Shown in pieces: positions 47,648 to 58,419 of a DNA stretch of 64,000 nt. This stretch comes from Melampsora larici-populina 98AG31 (lineage: Eukaryota; Basidiomycota; Pucciniomycetes; Pucciniales; Melampsoraceae). The notes beneath the pieces are model-generated. The model was not told the origin of the DNA and did not search any database. It saw only the letters and a program-made list of their open reading frames with translations. The position numbers and the translations under genes are program-made. Where the stretch lies: contig NW_006768774.1 in assembly GCF_000204055.1 (NCBI RefSeq), forward strand, positions 1,002,614 to 1,066,613, written 5' to 3'. Each line of letters starts with the position of its first letter. The stretch's first letter is position 1.

Positions 47648-49431
47648 TCAACAAGATCTTTTGGCTTGATTACAAGAAGGAACAGGCGCAAATGGACAAC
47701 CAATGGGTCAGGATGAACTAAAGGTAAGTAGATTATTTTGACTTATGTATAATACACATCTAAAACCATAATAGATGAAGAGGTTCATGGAAAATTTAAT
47801 GAAACCTTACCTAGACCAAAGCTTTAACCCAATTGATAGCAGGAAGTGAAAAAATGTAAACTTCATGCTTCCTTTGGATTTCTACAAGCTCAAATTTGAG
47901 TTGTGCAATTCTTTGGTGGATTGTTAAACATCCAAACTTCCATAAAAAACTTGTAGAAGAACTTGATTGAAAAATTTGATAGTCCTTCAATCAAGGCACT
48001 CAATCATTGATATTCATTCAATAGTCCTTCATGGTATACCACTTATGCACAGGAATTAAAGATAAAGTATGGGAAACCAAACATGAGGAAGACCCACGAC
48101 CAACAAAATTACTCATATGAACAATTCCCCAAGGCAAACACAAGATACTTTAACTTGATAAGGTCAAGTTGATCTTGAGGTGTAGTGTTGAGAAACTCAA
48201 GCATGCTGACCACATTATCCATGGGCTCTCCATTGCCATAAGTATTCATCACACAAACAGCTGATTTATCTTTGGTCATCTGATTGAGCCTATTAAAATC
48301 CTATCTTTTGATCATAGTCACCGTGTCCATGTGACAGTTGTTCAATGACAAGCGCGCACGGACTGCCTATGAGACACAAAGGCAACTTGTGTGCGCTTGT
48401 CAACAAGCAAACACCACACAAACATGGTGAGTTGAATCGAGAGGACAAAGACAGACTGAGATTCATTGGGACAAAGTCAGATAACGCACTCATCAGGATT
48501 GACCACATACCAGACTGGATCCTGTTGACGTGCAAGCAGACTCAGTTATGATCCCTGATCACTAATATATGAAATCACTTTCTCTAAAGATATTTGTACT
48601 CAAGTTGGTGGTTGAGATTGTTCTGATAAGATTAATAAAGAGCTACACCAAAAGCATTAGTACAGATTTAAAGCAATTCTAAGAAAAGTCAAAAACAATG
48701 AACCTCTTCAAGATCATCCAAATAAACCAATAAACTCAATGATTTCTCTCATTTACCCTATTCAAATACTCTTTAATAAAGACATATGATGTATCACAAC
48801 CGTCTAATTGCCATCCAATCAAGGTACTTTGTGTTGTAGGCAAGAGATGCAATGTTGAATAAATCACAAGATCAAAGGTGAATTTAGTTTTTGGATGATT
48901 TGTTTTGCAAAGCAGGAACAATCTGTGAATAAAAATGACTGATCAAAAGAAACCTTACAAAAGGAACAGGTTCAGTTTGAGGTTTAAGTACTTCATCATC
49001 TGCCCAAAGATGTCCTTCAAGTAGTTTCTATAAACCAAGACAAAAAAAATAGTCAGTCATCAAGAACAAACAAAAAGAGAGTAAACAGATCAGTGAGGAT
49101 GGTCAATGAAGACAAAGTGATGGTGGAAGGAATTGATAGGCGGGAAGGTATGAATGTAGAAATGGGGGAGCACTGGAAGCATACCTGAGAGATGAGCAGT
49201 TGGAATCAGAGGTACATTGATCAAGGGTGGTTGACTTGGTTGTTGGAAGATCAAGATGGAAATATATGATTTGGGGTGGCACACATCAACATGGCTTTAA
49301 TTGGTTGGGACGCGTAAACCTCAAAAAATGGAATAGGATTTGGGGGTTTTGGGAGTTTTGCTGCCAAACACATTTTTTTTGCCAAACACGTTCTTCTTTA
49401 ACTTGAATGATTTAACTTGAATGATGATATG
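47648..49431. other. Intergenic, possible small minus-strand exon
   Basis: Mostly AT-rich without a clear gene. A splice-consistent minus-strand piece at about 49028-48960 reads KLLEGHLWADDEVLKPQTEP, preceded by TTTATAG and followed by GTAAGG. It could join to a short exon near 48920 after TTCACAG. I found no convincing start or family, so I do not call a gene. Confidence 0.3.
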
Positions 49432-49635
49432 CACTGCCAACATTTTTCCCTCAGATCTCACAATCCAAGGTATTCTGAATCTCGGGCCTATGCCCTCGGA
49501 CAGCTCTTGTCTGAAGATTTGATCCGCGCCATTTCATGACGCATAAGATTGCCTCGGATTGAAACCTCGGACATATGCATCCGGTCATGCCTTCGATTTC
49601 TCAACCCGAGGCAAGTATGTCGGCAGGCCGCAGTG
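49432..49635. mobile_element. CACTA-like MITE 4 (204 bp)
   Basis: The left end reads cactgccaacatttttccct. The right end, reverse-complemented, reads cactgcggcctgccgacata, then cttgcctcgg; the two match with small gaps. The 3-bp flank atg is repeated at 49429-49431 and 49636-49638. Inner sequence is rich in cctcgga words, like MITE 3. It ends 11 bp before hAT element 3. Confidence 0.75.
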
Positions 49636-49646
49636 ATGATAGCTGT

Positions 49647-52600
49647 CAACGGTGCCACTGTACTATACTGTACTAGTATCGGCCGATACTAGTACAGTAC
49701 CGTGTGCACCGGTACTCTACTACCCAAAGTATAGCATAGTATCGAATCGTTTTGTTCGATACTTTCAATACTTCACCCATATTGAATGAATCTGATTTGG
49801 CTATGCGGATTCCAGAGATGCCTCAATGAGAGATGCCCAAATGAGAAGCTCGCCTTCATTCTATATGGAAAGATGGCAACCAAATACTATGTATTTTCTG
49901 GCTGAGACTTTAGATGTACCCCTTGGCCTTTTGTCCCCTTAGTACAGAGAGATCAGTACAGTGGCGCCGCTAATATTGGTCTCGACTGGTCTCGATCTTC
50001 CAAATGAGATCTGAAGATGGAAACCACAGCTGGGCCCTCTGTTTTCATGAAAAAAAATCATGATTTGTGGTTCATATTTGAACCTGAGACTTGGGTTTTC
50101 ACTATCGATTTGAAAGGCAACACCTTTCAGGATTATTGTCATCATTGATTGCTTCGGACCTTGAGATCAGCTCGACGCATAACTCAGAAGCTAGAATGAT
50201 GACAAGAAGCCTGAAAGGTGTTGAAACCAAGTCCACCTTGACTTCAAATCAAATCGTTTTTCTTTACTTCTCGACTTTGGTATCTCAACAAATTTGTATA
50301 GATTCAGTCGGATCAGATTATGAATCCACTCAAGGATCGATTTCAATTACTTCACCGATAAATGTGTTGATCATTGTACAATTTCATATATACATATATT
50401 TTGTCAGATAGACATTTTATACTTTTTATAACAAACAACACGAGTAGAGAAAATCTCAATCACCAGGGAAGTGAGCTTGGTTTGCACATTGAGACCGAGC
50501 AGCTTCATCAAATTCAATACACTTTTGCATCACCTGGTAGGCTTCCTCAAACTCTGAATCCAGCTGAACTCCATTAGCAATCCATAGCCGACTGCTCACA
50601 CAGCGCTCGATTGTCCTCGGAGCTAATTTGCCTCGGTCTGTGGTACAGACATCCGCAGCCGATGAGAACGTCCGCTCAACAGCAGCCGAGCTCCCACTGA
50701 CAGCAAGGTATTGGCGAGCTAATGTTGATAGGACGGGATACTTGTTCTCATGACTCTAGCGGGTGAAAAAGAGATTGTTTATTAGGTTTTTGCTTATCTT
50801 GTGAGCAATAAATCAGCGTAAAAAAACTCGCCTGCCACCACTTCAATGCCAATTTGGGGTCCATTGCGACATCATTCGAGGGTGCATCGCGTCCAAGCTG
50901 ATACTCAGCCAGTTCATCGATTGTTGAGGTTCCCTTTTGTGCATCATGGAGATGCAACATGGGGTCGTAGGAATCATCATTGCATTCGGTGCTTGAAACA
51001 TTTGCTTCTGGCCCAGAAGCTGGAGCTGGTGAAGAACGGGACATTTCAAGTTGATTCTTTCGAATGTGATAGGCATCTTCTAAGAGTCTATTGGCTTTTT
51101 GAGTGACAGGAGATCGAGGACCAAAACCTGTAGTAAAAAAACTGCCTCGCCAGCTGGGATGGAGCATGGTTGCCATTAAGAGAGCGTGTGATGAAGTTGC
51201 TTCGGTAAGGTACTTCTTGACTCGAGTGAGCATTGCATAGTGCATCGGATACAACGGAGAAGTTGTTGATGCGTTGAGAAGTCTTGACTCCAAGCGCTTC
51301 TTGAGCTTAAGGTATTCTTGGATTACCATCGATCCGGTCGGGCCATCACCTTCCATTCGTTTAGTTAGCAGGGCAAAATGCTATCAAAATGAGATTGATC
51401 AGAAAATTTAAGGATGTATTTTATAAATGAAACAAGATAATATTCTCACCTCGAGCTCTAGATTAACCACCTTGATCAACTTCCAATCATCAGGGGTGAA
51501 GGAGATCTTGAGAAAACAGCCTTTACCATAGTTGGTCGCAGGGTTGTGTGTACCTGTGTTGGAAGAAGCTGGACAATCTTCATTGTCTCGCTGATTGTTT
51601 TTAAGGATTTTGTCTATAATCTATAGGCAGAAACTGATATTAATACTTTCTAGGATGAAATAAAATGAAATTTGAGTGAGATGGAGAACACTCACATCAC
51701 GTGCTTTCCATGCACAATACCGGCTATCCCACTTGATATTCCATCGTATGCCATAACCAGCAATCAGTGCATCAAACGATAGTCCCATAGCAGCTGCAGT
51801 CGCAGCTAAGAGTGCTCGCATTGAAGATGAACTCGTGAGTTTGCGAATGACGTAATCCAGCTATAAAGAGAAACAATCAAATGAGCTAAACAGAGATGAA
51901 TATAAATTAGAGAAAAGAAAGAATCTTACCCGCTTCAATAGACCATCCAGATGAGAAGCAGCTTGTTGATCTTCTGTAGCGGGTGGAACAATAAAGACCG
52001 GCTCATGTGTAGGTGCGTAAGGAGTAACAAATGGAGCAGATTGGCTGAAATTGTTGTCGTTGTACCAATCGTCCCCAACAGTGTGAGCTGGCTCATTTAG
52101 TGGATCGTTTTGCTCATCACAATCAAGAGGGTCTTCCAGATTGATAAGATCATCGGAAATGGGGATTTGAGCACTCTGGTGGACAGTAGACGGTCCTTCT
52201 TCTTGTTCTTCAAGACTTTCTTCGACAGCAGATAGAAGATCATTGACCGGGAAGCTTCCAAGTACCGACTTTCGAACTACTTGAGCAGGTGCTGGGGTGA
52301 CTCCAAGGGCCTCAAGACCAGCATTTACTACTAATGACATCTTATGACAGAAACACTTTACCACCATGTCTACAGGATTCCAGCTGTATTCTTCACCAGC
52401 CTCTTGGGCAATCTTAGAGAGACGGTTGTGCATTGCAGTAGCCATCGTATAGTTGTTTGAGCCTGAATTGGTTGTCTGAGCAAGAAGGTGCATGATGTGA
52501 ACAAAAAAATCAGCAATCACCAGAAGGATAAGAAAAATTTGAAGAAGATATCAAACAAGACTGATCTTTTGATACAAATCGTTCTTCTTGAGAATACCTA

Positions 52601-54102
52601 CCAATGGCTCAGCTAGCCATTCACCTTTATGGTACCATGCGACAAGCTTGAGAGCTAAGTGTCGAGTTTGATAGACCCAATTGTGATCGATGTAAGTAAC
52701 TGTTACACCCAGAAACGCATAACGATTTCCTGGGGTCGTCCAGACATCTTGAGAGAGACATATGGTCATATCGAGTTCCTAGAAAAAACAAAGAGTTTTA
52801 TAAGTTTGAATTGCATGGGCATCGATTAAGTGAAATGAACATACCTTGAGTGTTTTCATCACGCAATGACTCAGAGACAGATACGCTCGATGTGCTTCAT
52901 GAGCTGTCCAACTCCGTCCATACAGGTGAGCTTTGGGGTTTGAGTACCTAAATGCAGCGCGTAGTATGGGATCCTGCATCCTGCTCCATGGTAGCACCTG
53001 TCGAAGAATCCAAAACATCAAGATTTGATTTAATAGCTTGTTGTCGAATTTCCATGTCGATTGGACTACATCTTGACCGTTCTCTTTCAATTTCAATCTT
53101 CTTTTATAGGCGGTTTCTGGTAGATGGATACCCGATTCAATGGCTTCCAATCGTGCTTTACACCCAGGATGTCCCGACTTTGACTCCTGCATTGATCCAT
53201 CTCGATGAACCTCGAGGTTCTTGGCTGTATCAGTATCCCCTCGAACAAGCGACTTACACCATAAGCAAGGGTAAGAACGGTATGGACCTTCATCGGGCTT
53301 GGATAGGATATGAATTGGAAAAGGTCAGAAATTGTTGATTACAGTAAGATAACCCTTGGCTTACATCCTTGTCACCTTGTTTGGGTGTACCAAAGTAATC
53401 CCTGACCTTTGCAAAAATTGATCTCGCCTTTTGGGGCTTTACTTTCTCATTCTCCTTATTGGAACCCTGTTCAAGATCGAATTGGTGATTTTGAAGTATA
53501 TTTGATGAAGTAGTCTGAGCCATCCAAATAAGAATATGGCTCAGCTTGGATCAGACAAAACAAGATAAAAGGAACTTGCCACTGAAGTTGATGTTGCTGC
53601 TTCGGCAAGTAATTCCTTCTTGGTCTTGCGTTTTTTCTTAACTTTCTGTGGAGCTTTTCCGCGAGATATTTTTGAGGGGTTTGAACTGGAAGCCACCTTT
53701 TGACGCTTCCTTTGGGAGTGGTTCAAAGTCTGAGATGAATTGGAATCAACAGATGATGTAGCTCTTGATGGTGCTCTGGGGCGTGTTGATCGACGTAAAG
53801 TTGTCGAGTTTGTTGTTGAAAGGTGAGACTTCACAGAGGACTCATCTGAAGATTCTTCTGGTTCATCAGCATGATCACTGGATGATGGTGGTAGATGGTT
53901 CTTTGCAGATGGCATGGTGATGTGTGCTGGGAAGTGGAGTATTGGTGGTGCAGTATTGGATAGTATCGTGGTCTCAAAGCCGATACTCACGATACTTTGT
54001 TTTGAATTTGGCCTTCCGATACTAGTATTGGGTAGTATAGTACCGTGATTCCGGTACTATACTGGTACTGTACCCTAATAGTATAGTACAGTGGCACCGT
54101 TG
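49647..54102 (-). mobile_element. hAT DNA transposon, element 3, nearly intact
   Basis: The terminal inverted repeats are 23 bp and perfect, starting caacggtgccactgtactat at 49647, with the reverse complement ending at 54102. A perfect 7-bp direct repeat, tagctgt, flanks it (49640-49646 and 54103-54109). Subterminal zones are built of gtactatact/agtatcgg words on both sides, unlike the gcgc-type zones of elements 1 and 2, so it is another family. A long multi-exon transposase gene fills the interior. Confidence 0.93.
50456..53915 (-). CDS. hAT transposase (element 3), about nine exons, one catalytic Asp changed
   Basis: The start is ATG at 53915 (MPSAKNHLPPSSSDHADEPE; an upstream in-frame ATG exists at 53990). 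Domains in order: a Ser-rich and Lys-rich N terminus, a BED-type finger (YPCLWC ... LEVHRDGS ... HPGC, about 53150-53275), the first catalytic motif SQDVWTTPGNRYAF (about 52710-52760), the second reading TTNSGSNNYTMATA (about 52450-52480), an acidic insert, and the hATC dimerisation domain (ARQYLAVSGSSAAVERTFSS then AADVC, about 50610-50720) with the catalytic Glu intact. The last exon is 50456 to about 50756. Each exon has plausible GT-AG borders and I see no internal stop. The second motif usually starts with Asp in this family, as in elements 1 and 2 here (TTDSG); here the codon is AAT (52467-52469), so cleavage may be lost. Whether it is expressed is unknown. Confidence 0.8.
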
Positions 54103-54109
54103 TAGCTGT

Positions 54110-55128
54110 GAATCATTGTTTCCGACTTGAGGTGATGCAGAGCCACGCGGCGGGGAAATCGAATTCATTCTTTTGAAGATGATAGCGAACCCGGTTTACA
54201 ATTAACTGTTATGAATGATGAATGATAATTGAATTCAATTGAGATCAAGATAGGCTGCTACAGGTTCTATTATCACGTGCTCTCGATCAGGTTCGAGAGC
54301 ATTCAAGCTGTGGTATGTGAGGGTATGTGTGAGTCAAAGGAGATACAAAACACCAAATGATTTACGTGATCCAAGCGGAGAACGAAACATCAAGCGACAT
54401 GACGAGACCACAATCAGCTTCTTCACGATGCAAAACTCGACAGAAACCCAACATGAAAGCAATCTGCGGGAGGCGATGCAAGGGAACCTGGTCGGGAAGA
54501 GTTGGGCACAGTCAGCTGGTCAGCTGGTCTTCATAGAATATAAAAGGGCACCTCATTTGGTGACCAGTTGCTCACTATCCAAGCATCTCTTCAATCTTTT
54601 CGCCTACCGTGCACAATTGCCTTGGTATGATTCCCTGCACTTTTTGTCAGCCAATCGGCTATATACGATATGTAGATCATTGTTGAATATATTGAGCTTA
54701 CATACAACCACTCATTTTACCCTCTTATGATTGATTCACATAGTATTGGTTTTCATCAAAGCCCAACCCATACACAATTTGTCATCGCTTTAGCTTCCCG
54801 GTAAGTCTTGGGAGTCTTGATTTATCAATCTTTATTACAACCTCCCACAGCTGAAGCTCGGTAAAAAATTGATACTTCATTCTTATCTTTCCTTGATGAA
54901 CCAAAACACGGTCAAAGCTATCAGAACATCTTATAAATCATCAACGTTCAATTTTGTCATCCACTACACTTACTTGAGGGATTACAATTGCTCAATCGAC
55001 CACAAACGAACCCCACCAACACGCACACCCGCTCTCGCACATAATTTTACTTGAAGCAGCTTTCTTCCTGCACAACCAGCATTATCTTCCGAGTAAATCT
55101 GTACTGAGATTTTCTGTTTACATCAACT
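54110..55128. other. Intergenic, 5' flank of a small secreted-protein gene
   Basis: A plus-strand ORF at 54317-54730 (137 codons) shows no family features and lacks a signal peptide; I do not call it. The last 100 bp before 55129 are C/T/A-rich, like a fungal leader. Confidence 0.4.
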
Positions 55129-55398
55129 ATGATTGGTATCCAAAGAAAAATTGTTTTACTTTGCTTGATCTTAAGTATCTCAATGATACCAATGATGTGT
55201 GAAATTGTAGAAGATGCAGAAGGGGCTGTAGAGTTCTCGATGTGTAGAAAATCACGTACCTCTCTTGAACAAGATGATGGTGGCAGAAACGCTCGTGGTG
55301 AGGAGGATTTCTGTACCTCATATTCATGTGAGACTTCCGTTAAATGTGAAATGGCAGGTTGTGGTATTTGTGGTAGTAATAATTATTGTCTGAACTAG
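55129..55398 (+). CDS. Small cysteine-rich secreted protein, 89 aa
   Basis: The ORF starts MIGIQRKIVLLCLILSISMI, a clear signal peptide (basic N-region, hydrophobic core), with cleavage likely around residues 24-30. The mature chain of about 60 residues is acidic at first, then dense in cysteine near the end: SMC, DFC, YSC, VKC, AGC, GIC and YC, seven or eight in total with the one at the cleavage region. Small size, a signal peptide and many cysteines are the usual profile of fungal apoplastic or candidate effector proteins. No known fold or motif is recognisable, so no function is assigned. The ORF is unspliced and ends with TAG. It stands between hAT element 3 and a Mutator-like MITE, a common setting for fast-evolving secreted genes. 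That it is expressed or acts on a host is not shown by the sequence. Confidence 0.6.
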   Translation: MIGIQRKIVLLCLILSISMIPMMCEIVEDAEGAVEFSMCRKSRTSLEQDDGGRNARGEEDFCTSYSCETSVKCEMAGCGICGSNNYCLN

Positions 55399-55796
55399 CG
55401 GATGGACGGTACTATTTGTGGTCATAGAAAAAGTGAACTATCTTTCCAGCAAAATACCAGACCTCATCCTTTACCACGTTTAAAAATCTTCAATTTTGAA
55501 TTTACTAAACGGTAGAACTCACATGTCAAATTCCCCAAGACTTGTATCCTTCATTGGATACTCTTTTAGATTTGTGAATCCTTACAATTAGAATTCCTTT
55601 ATTGCTAAAAAACCTTTCTACTTTATATACTGCTGTTTTACTATCTGTTGGACTTGTGAAAAGATAACAAAGTTCTTTACTAACTTAAAGCAGATTAAAC
55701 TCCAGACAATACAGTGGTTGTTGTGTTTAAATGTAGTTAAAAACTGAAATTTGAAATTTTTCATTTTTTCTCAATGTCCAACATATAACAAAATAG
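55399..55796. other. AT-rich 3' flank of the secreted-protein gene
   Basis: No coding signal is visible. The final nine bases (55788-55796, acaaaatag) are the left target duplication of the Mutator-like MITE. Confidence 0.5.
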
Positions 55797-56397
55797 TTAG
55801 CTTAACAAAGCCCTCTCTGCGCGGCCGCGTCCGCGCCCTCGCAGAGGGGCTTAGGACTAATCGTCGATTTTTGGCTTGAGCACTACACTCCTTAAGTGTC
55901 TCTAAGGAGTTTTTCGAATTTTTACGCTTCCCTCACAAACCAACCTCACTTGGCCCTGCTGGGAAAGTTGTTCATGATCATTTTCTACATGTGTATATCT
56001 TGTTATCACAAGAGAAACACTACCCCACCATGCTGTTCTTGAGGGAATTTTCAAGCCTTATGTCTCACTTGTAAAGGGGCATACAGGGTGAATTTGCACC
56101 GTACCCGATTTTTGGCTCATTGCTACAGGTGTTTTGTAAGAATCATCAACGTCCTTTTTTGGCCACACCGTTCACACTGGCCATGATGCTAGACTACGAG
56201 ATTATGTAGAATTTTTATCAGAACAACTTTCCCTGCGGAGTCAGGTGAAGTTTGTTTGTGAGGGAAGCGTGAAAACCCGAAAAACTCCTTAGAGACACTT
56301 AAGGAGTGTAGTGCTCAAGCCAAAAATCAACGATTAGTCCTAAGCCCCTCTGCGAGGGCGCGGACGTGGCCGCGCAGAGAGGGCTTTGTTAAGCTAA
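55797..56397. mobile_element. Mutator-like MITE (601 bp) with 144-bp terminal inverted repeats
   Basis: The left arm 55797-55940 and right arm 56254-56397 are reverse complements with only a few mismatches; both start ttagcttaacaaagccctct. A perfect 9-bp direct repeat, acaaaatag, flanks the element (55788-55796 and 56398-56406). Long terminal repeats and a 9-bp duplication are characteristic of Mutator-like elements. The outer part of each arm holds a GC-rich block (gcggccgcgtccgcgccctc) and both arms contain actccttaagtgtctctaag. The core has no ORF, so the element is non-autonomous. Confidence 0.92.
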
Positions 56398-56406
56398 ACA
56401 AAATAG

Positions 56407-56957
56407 CTGTACTTGGCTTTTTATCTATTCTTCCTTAGAAGATTCTTCAAAGATTGTTTGGTACTGTGCCATTTGAATAAAGAGTTTATTGTCACTTTCC
56501 TTATTTGTGATCAGCTCAAGCTATCAAAACCAAGGACCAAGTGTGCCCAAAGCTAGCTTCCATTCGAAATCACTTTGGTAGACTACTTGGTGAACAGCAT
56601 GTAAGGTTACACCTCACAATCACAGGTGTGACAGGTGTTATTAGACCGTAGTAGATTAGTGTACAGATTGTTCATTTCTTTCTATCTCTCTCATTTGCTT
56701 TTCCTAGTTCTTTCAAAACACATTTTCTTGGTAGCCTGGAGTTTCTTTGATCCTGATTTTCAGTTGAGCTAGGCCTAGCTTTTGCAATACTATTTTTGGA
56801 TTCTAGATACTCTTGGCTTTGCCATTTGTGCGCGCTCAGTGACTGGTAGCTCCTTTTATAGGAGCTTCCACAGCACCTCTGGGATAGTAGAAATGTAAGG
56901 AGAACATATAGTTCAGGTTTTTACCTATATCAACACAACCACAGATGCGTTACTAGT
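56407..56957. other. Intergenic, no gene recognised
   Basis: AT-rich sequence without a recognisable feature up to the inverted-repeat element that starts near 56959. Confidence 0.45.
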
Positions 56958-56958
56958 A

Positions 56959-57296
56959 ACAGAACTGTACCATACCGTATCCAAGTTCAGTAGTACCATA
57001 CACTACATGCAAAGTGGGGATGCCGCGGGTGCCCCGGATCGACCCCCCGCTTTTGCAAGACCCCCCCCTTGGGTTTTGTGCAGCGTCACCGCAACCCCGC
57101 ATCCGTGGGGTCAGCACTTTGCATGTAGTGATATCTGATAGTACCATATGTGGGGCCGGGTATGGTACTGAGGGGTCCAATAAGCCCCTTTTCTTAATTA
57201 TGGTACTGCATATTGTACTGGCCTCCATGGTATGATACCAGATACCCGTTGTGAGAAGTATTAACACCATGGATATGGTATAGTACTGTATCTGAT
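56959..57296. mobile_element. Inverted-repeat element split by a CACTA-like MITE
   Basis: Left sequence near 56970-56993 (agaactgtaccataccgtat) and right sequence near 57272-57296 are approximate reverse complements. The interior is built of ggtact/gtaccat words like the subterminal zones of hAT element 3, so it may be a small non-autonomous relative. The ends and target duplication are not clear. MITE 5 lies within it. Confidence 0.4.
57001..57130. mobile_element. CACTA-like MITE 5 (130 bp), nested
   Basis: The terminal inverted repeats are perfect for 16 bp: the left reads cactacatgcaaagtg, and the right ends cactttgcatgtagtg. The 3-bp flank ata is repeated at 56998-57000 and 57131-57133. 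The interior is GC-rich with C-runs (gaccccccgc near 57040). It has canonical CACTA ends and no coding capacity. Confidence 0.88.
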
Positions 57297-58419
57297 TTTG
57301 CTTTTTGTTGCAATTGAAAACACATTATTTTTTGGCTTGTAACTCTGCAAAGTGTTGCCAAAAAATTGTGCTCTTCACTAAATCTTTGGCCAAAATTGTG
57401 TTCTGTTCTACCACTAAAGCCATCAAGCTCAGCTGGAGTTTTTCTTCACTACAATATTGTTTTCCCACCTGCTAATTCTGCGTAGCTCTGCAAGCCAGGG
57501 ATGGGGAGATCATCCAGTTTGAAGTTGATCAAATTTAAAGATTCATATAGCATTGATGCTTGGCACTATATGGTTCTAGTTTTCTAATTGTTTGACTTAC
57601 TATATAGAGTTTTCATAGTGCTCTTAGTTCAACCATTGAACCTTAAAGAAGTATTCAACATCTTCAGATGATCTTCCCTCCCAACTACCACAATGTTCCT
57701 TTAGTTAAATAGGCAAAAGGAAGAACTTGGTTTGCAATCAAATTCCAAGCCTTGGTAGGAGCAAGGAGTTATGGTGGCTGTAAAAACCAGTGTTGGCTCA
57801 AGGTAAAATGGGAAGGGACAAAGCTCAAGTTAATGAAGCTGAAGCTAATGGCTCCTTCCAGGATTTGGATCAGTCCTTGCAAAAAGCAGAACTGTCCTAC
57901 TGACTCCCCTTATAAGTCAGTCTTTGGTTTTTTATCACATCTTCATCATTCTTCTTTACCCATGCATAATTTGAATATCTTTCAGGTAATGAAAACTCAA
58001 CTCTTCAAACTACTCAGTTGGTCAACAAGTAAAGCTCTCATTGCTCAATCCAAAGCAAGGAAGCCTGGTTCATTGAGGTGCTCATATACCCATTTCTGCA
58101 ATAAATGACCAGTCATTCAATCTTACACTTTTATTGTATTTATGAAAGTTATGAGTGTGGTTTTATTGCAACATATCTTGTCATGTTTTTTTTGGAAAAC
58201 ACACTTAATTTGTTGGTTTAGGTGGCCTAGGTCCCACAACGTGGGTATTTTTCTTGTTTCTGGATTTCGGACTGGAATCTGCATTTTTTGTTTTTGTGAA
58301 ATAGGCCCATTGCAGGCCATTTCATACATATCATTGTTGTAGTGTAGTGTAGGGATAATTTGGGGAACGGTCCTAAATGGCCAAGTCAATCATCTATTGG
58401 AATTATCCCTCTTGTAAAT
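57297..58419. other. Intergenic, no gene recognised
   Basis: ORFs at 57752-58108 (+), 58123-58389 (-) and 58142-58342 (+) overlap one another or lack any family feature. Nothing else is visible. Confidence 0.4.

Noticed and set aside
54317..54730. 137-codon plus-strand ORF upstream of the secreted-protein gene
   Set aside because: No domain, signal peptide or splice partner; length alone is not enough in this window.
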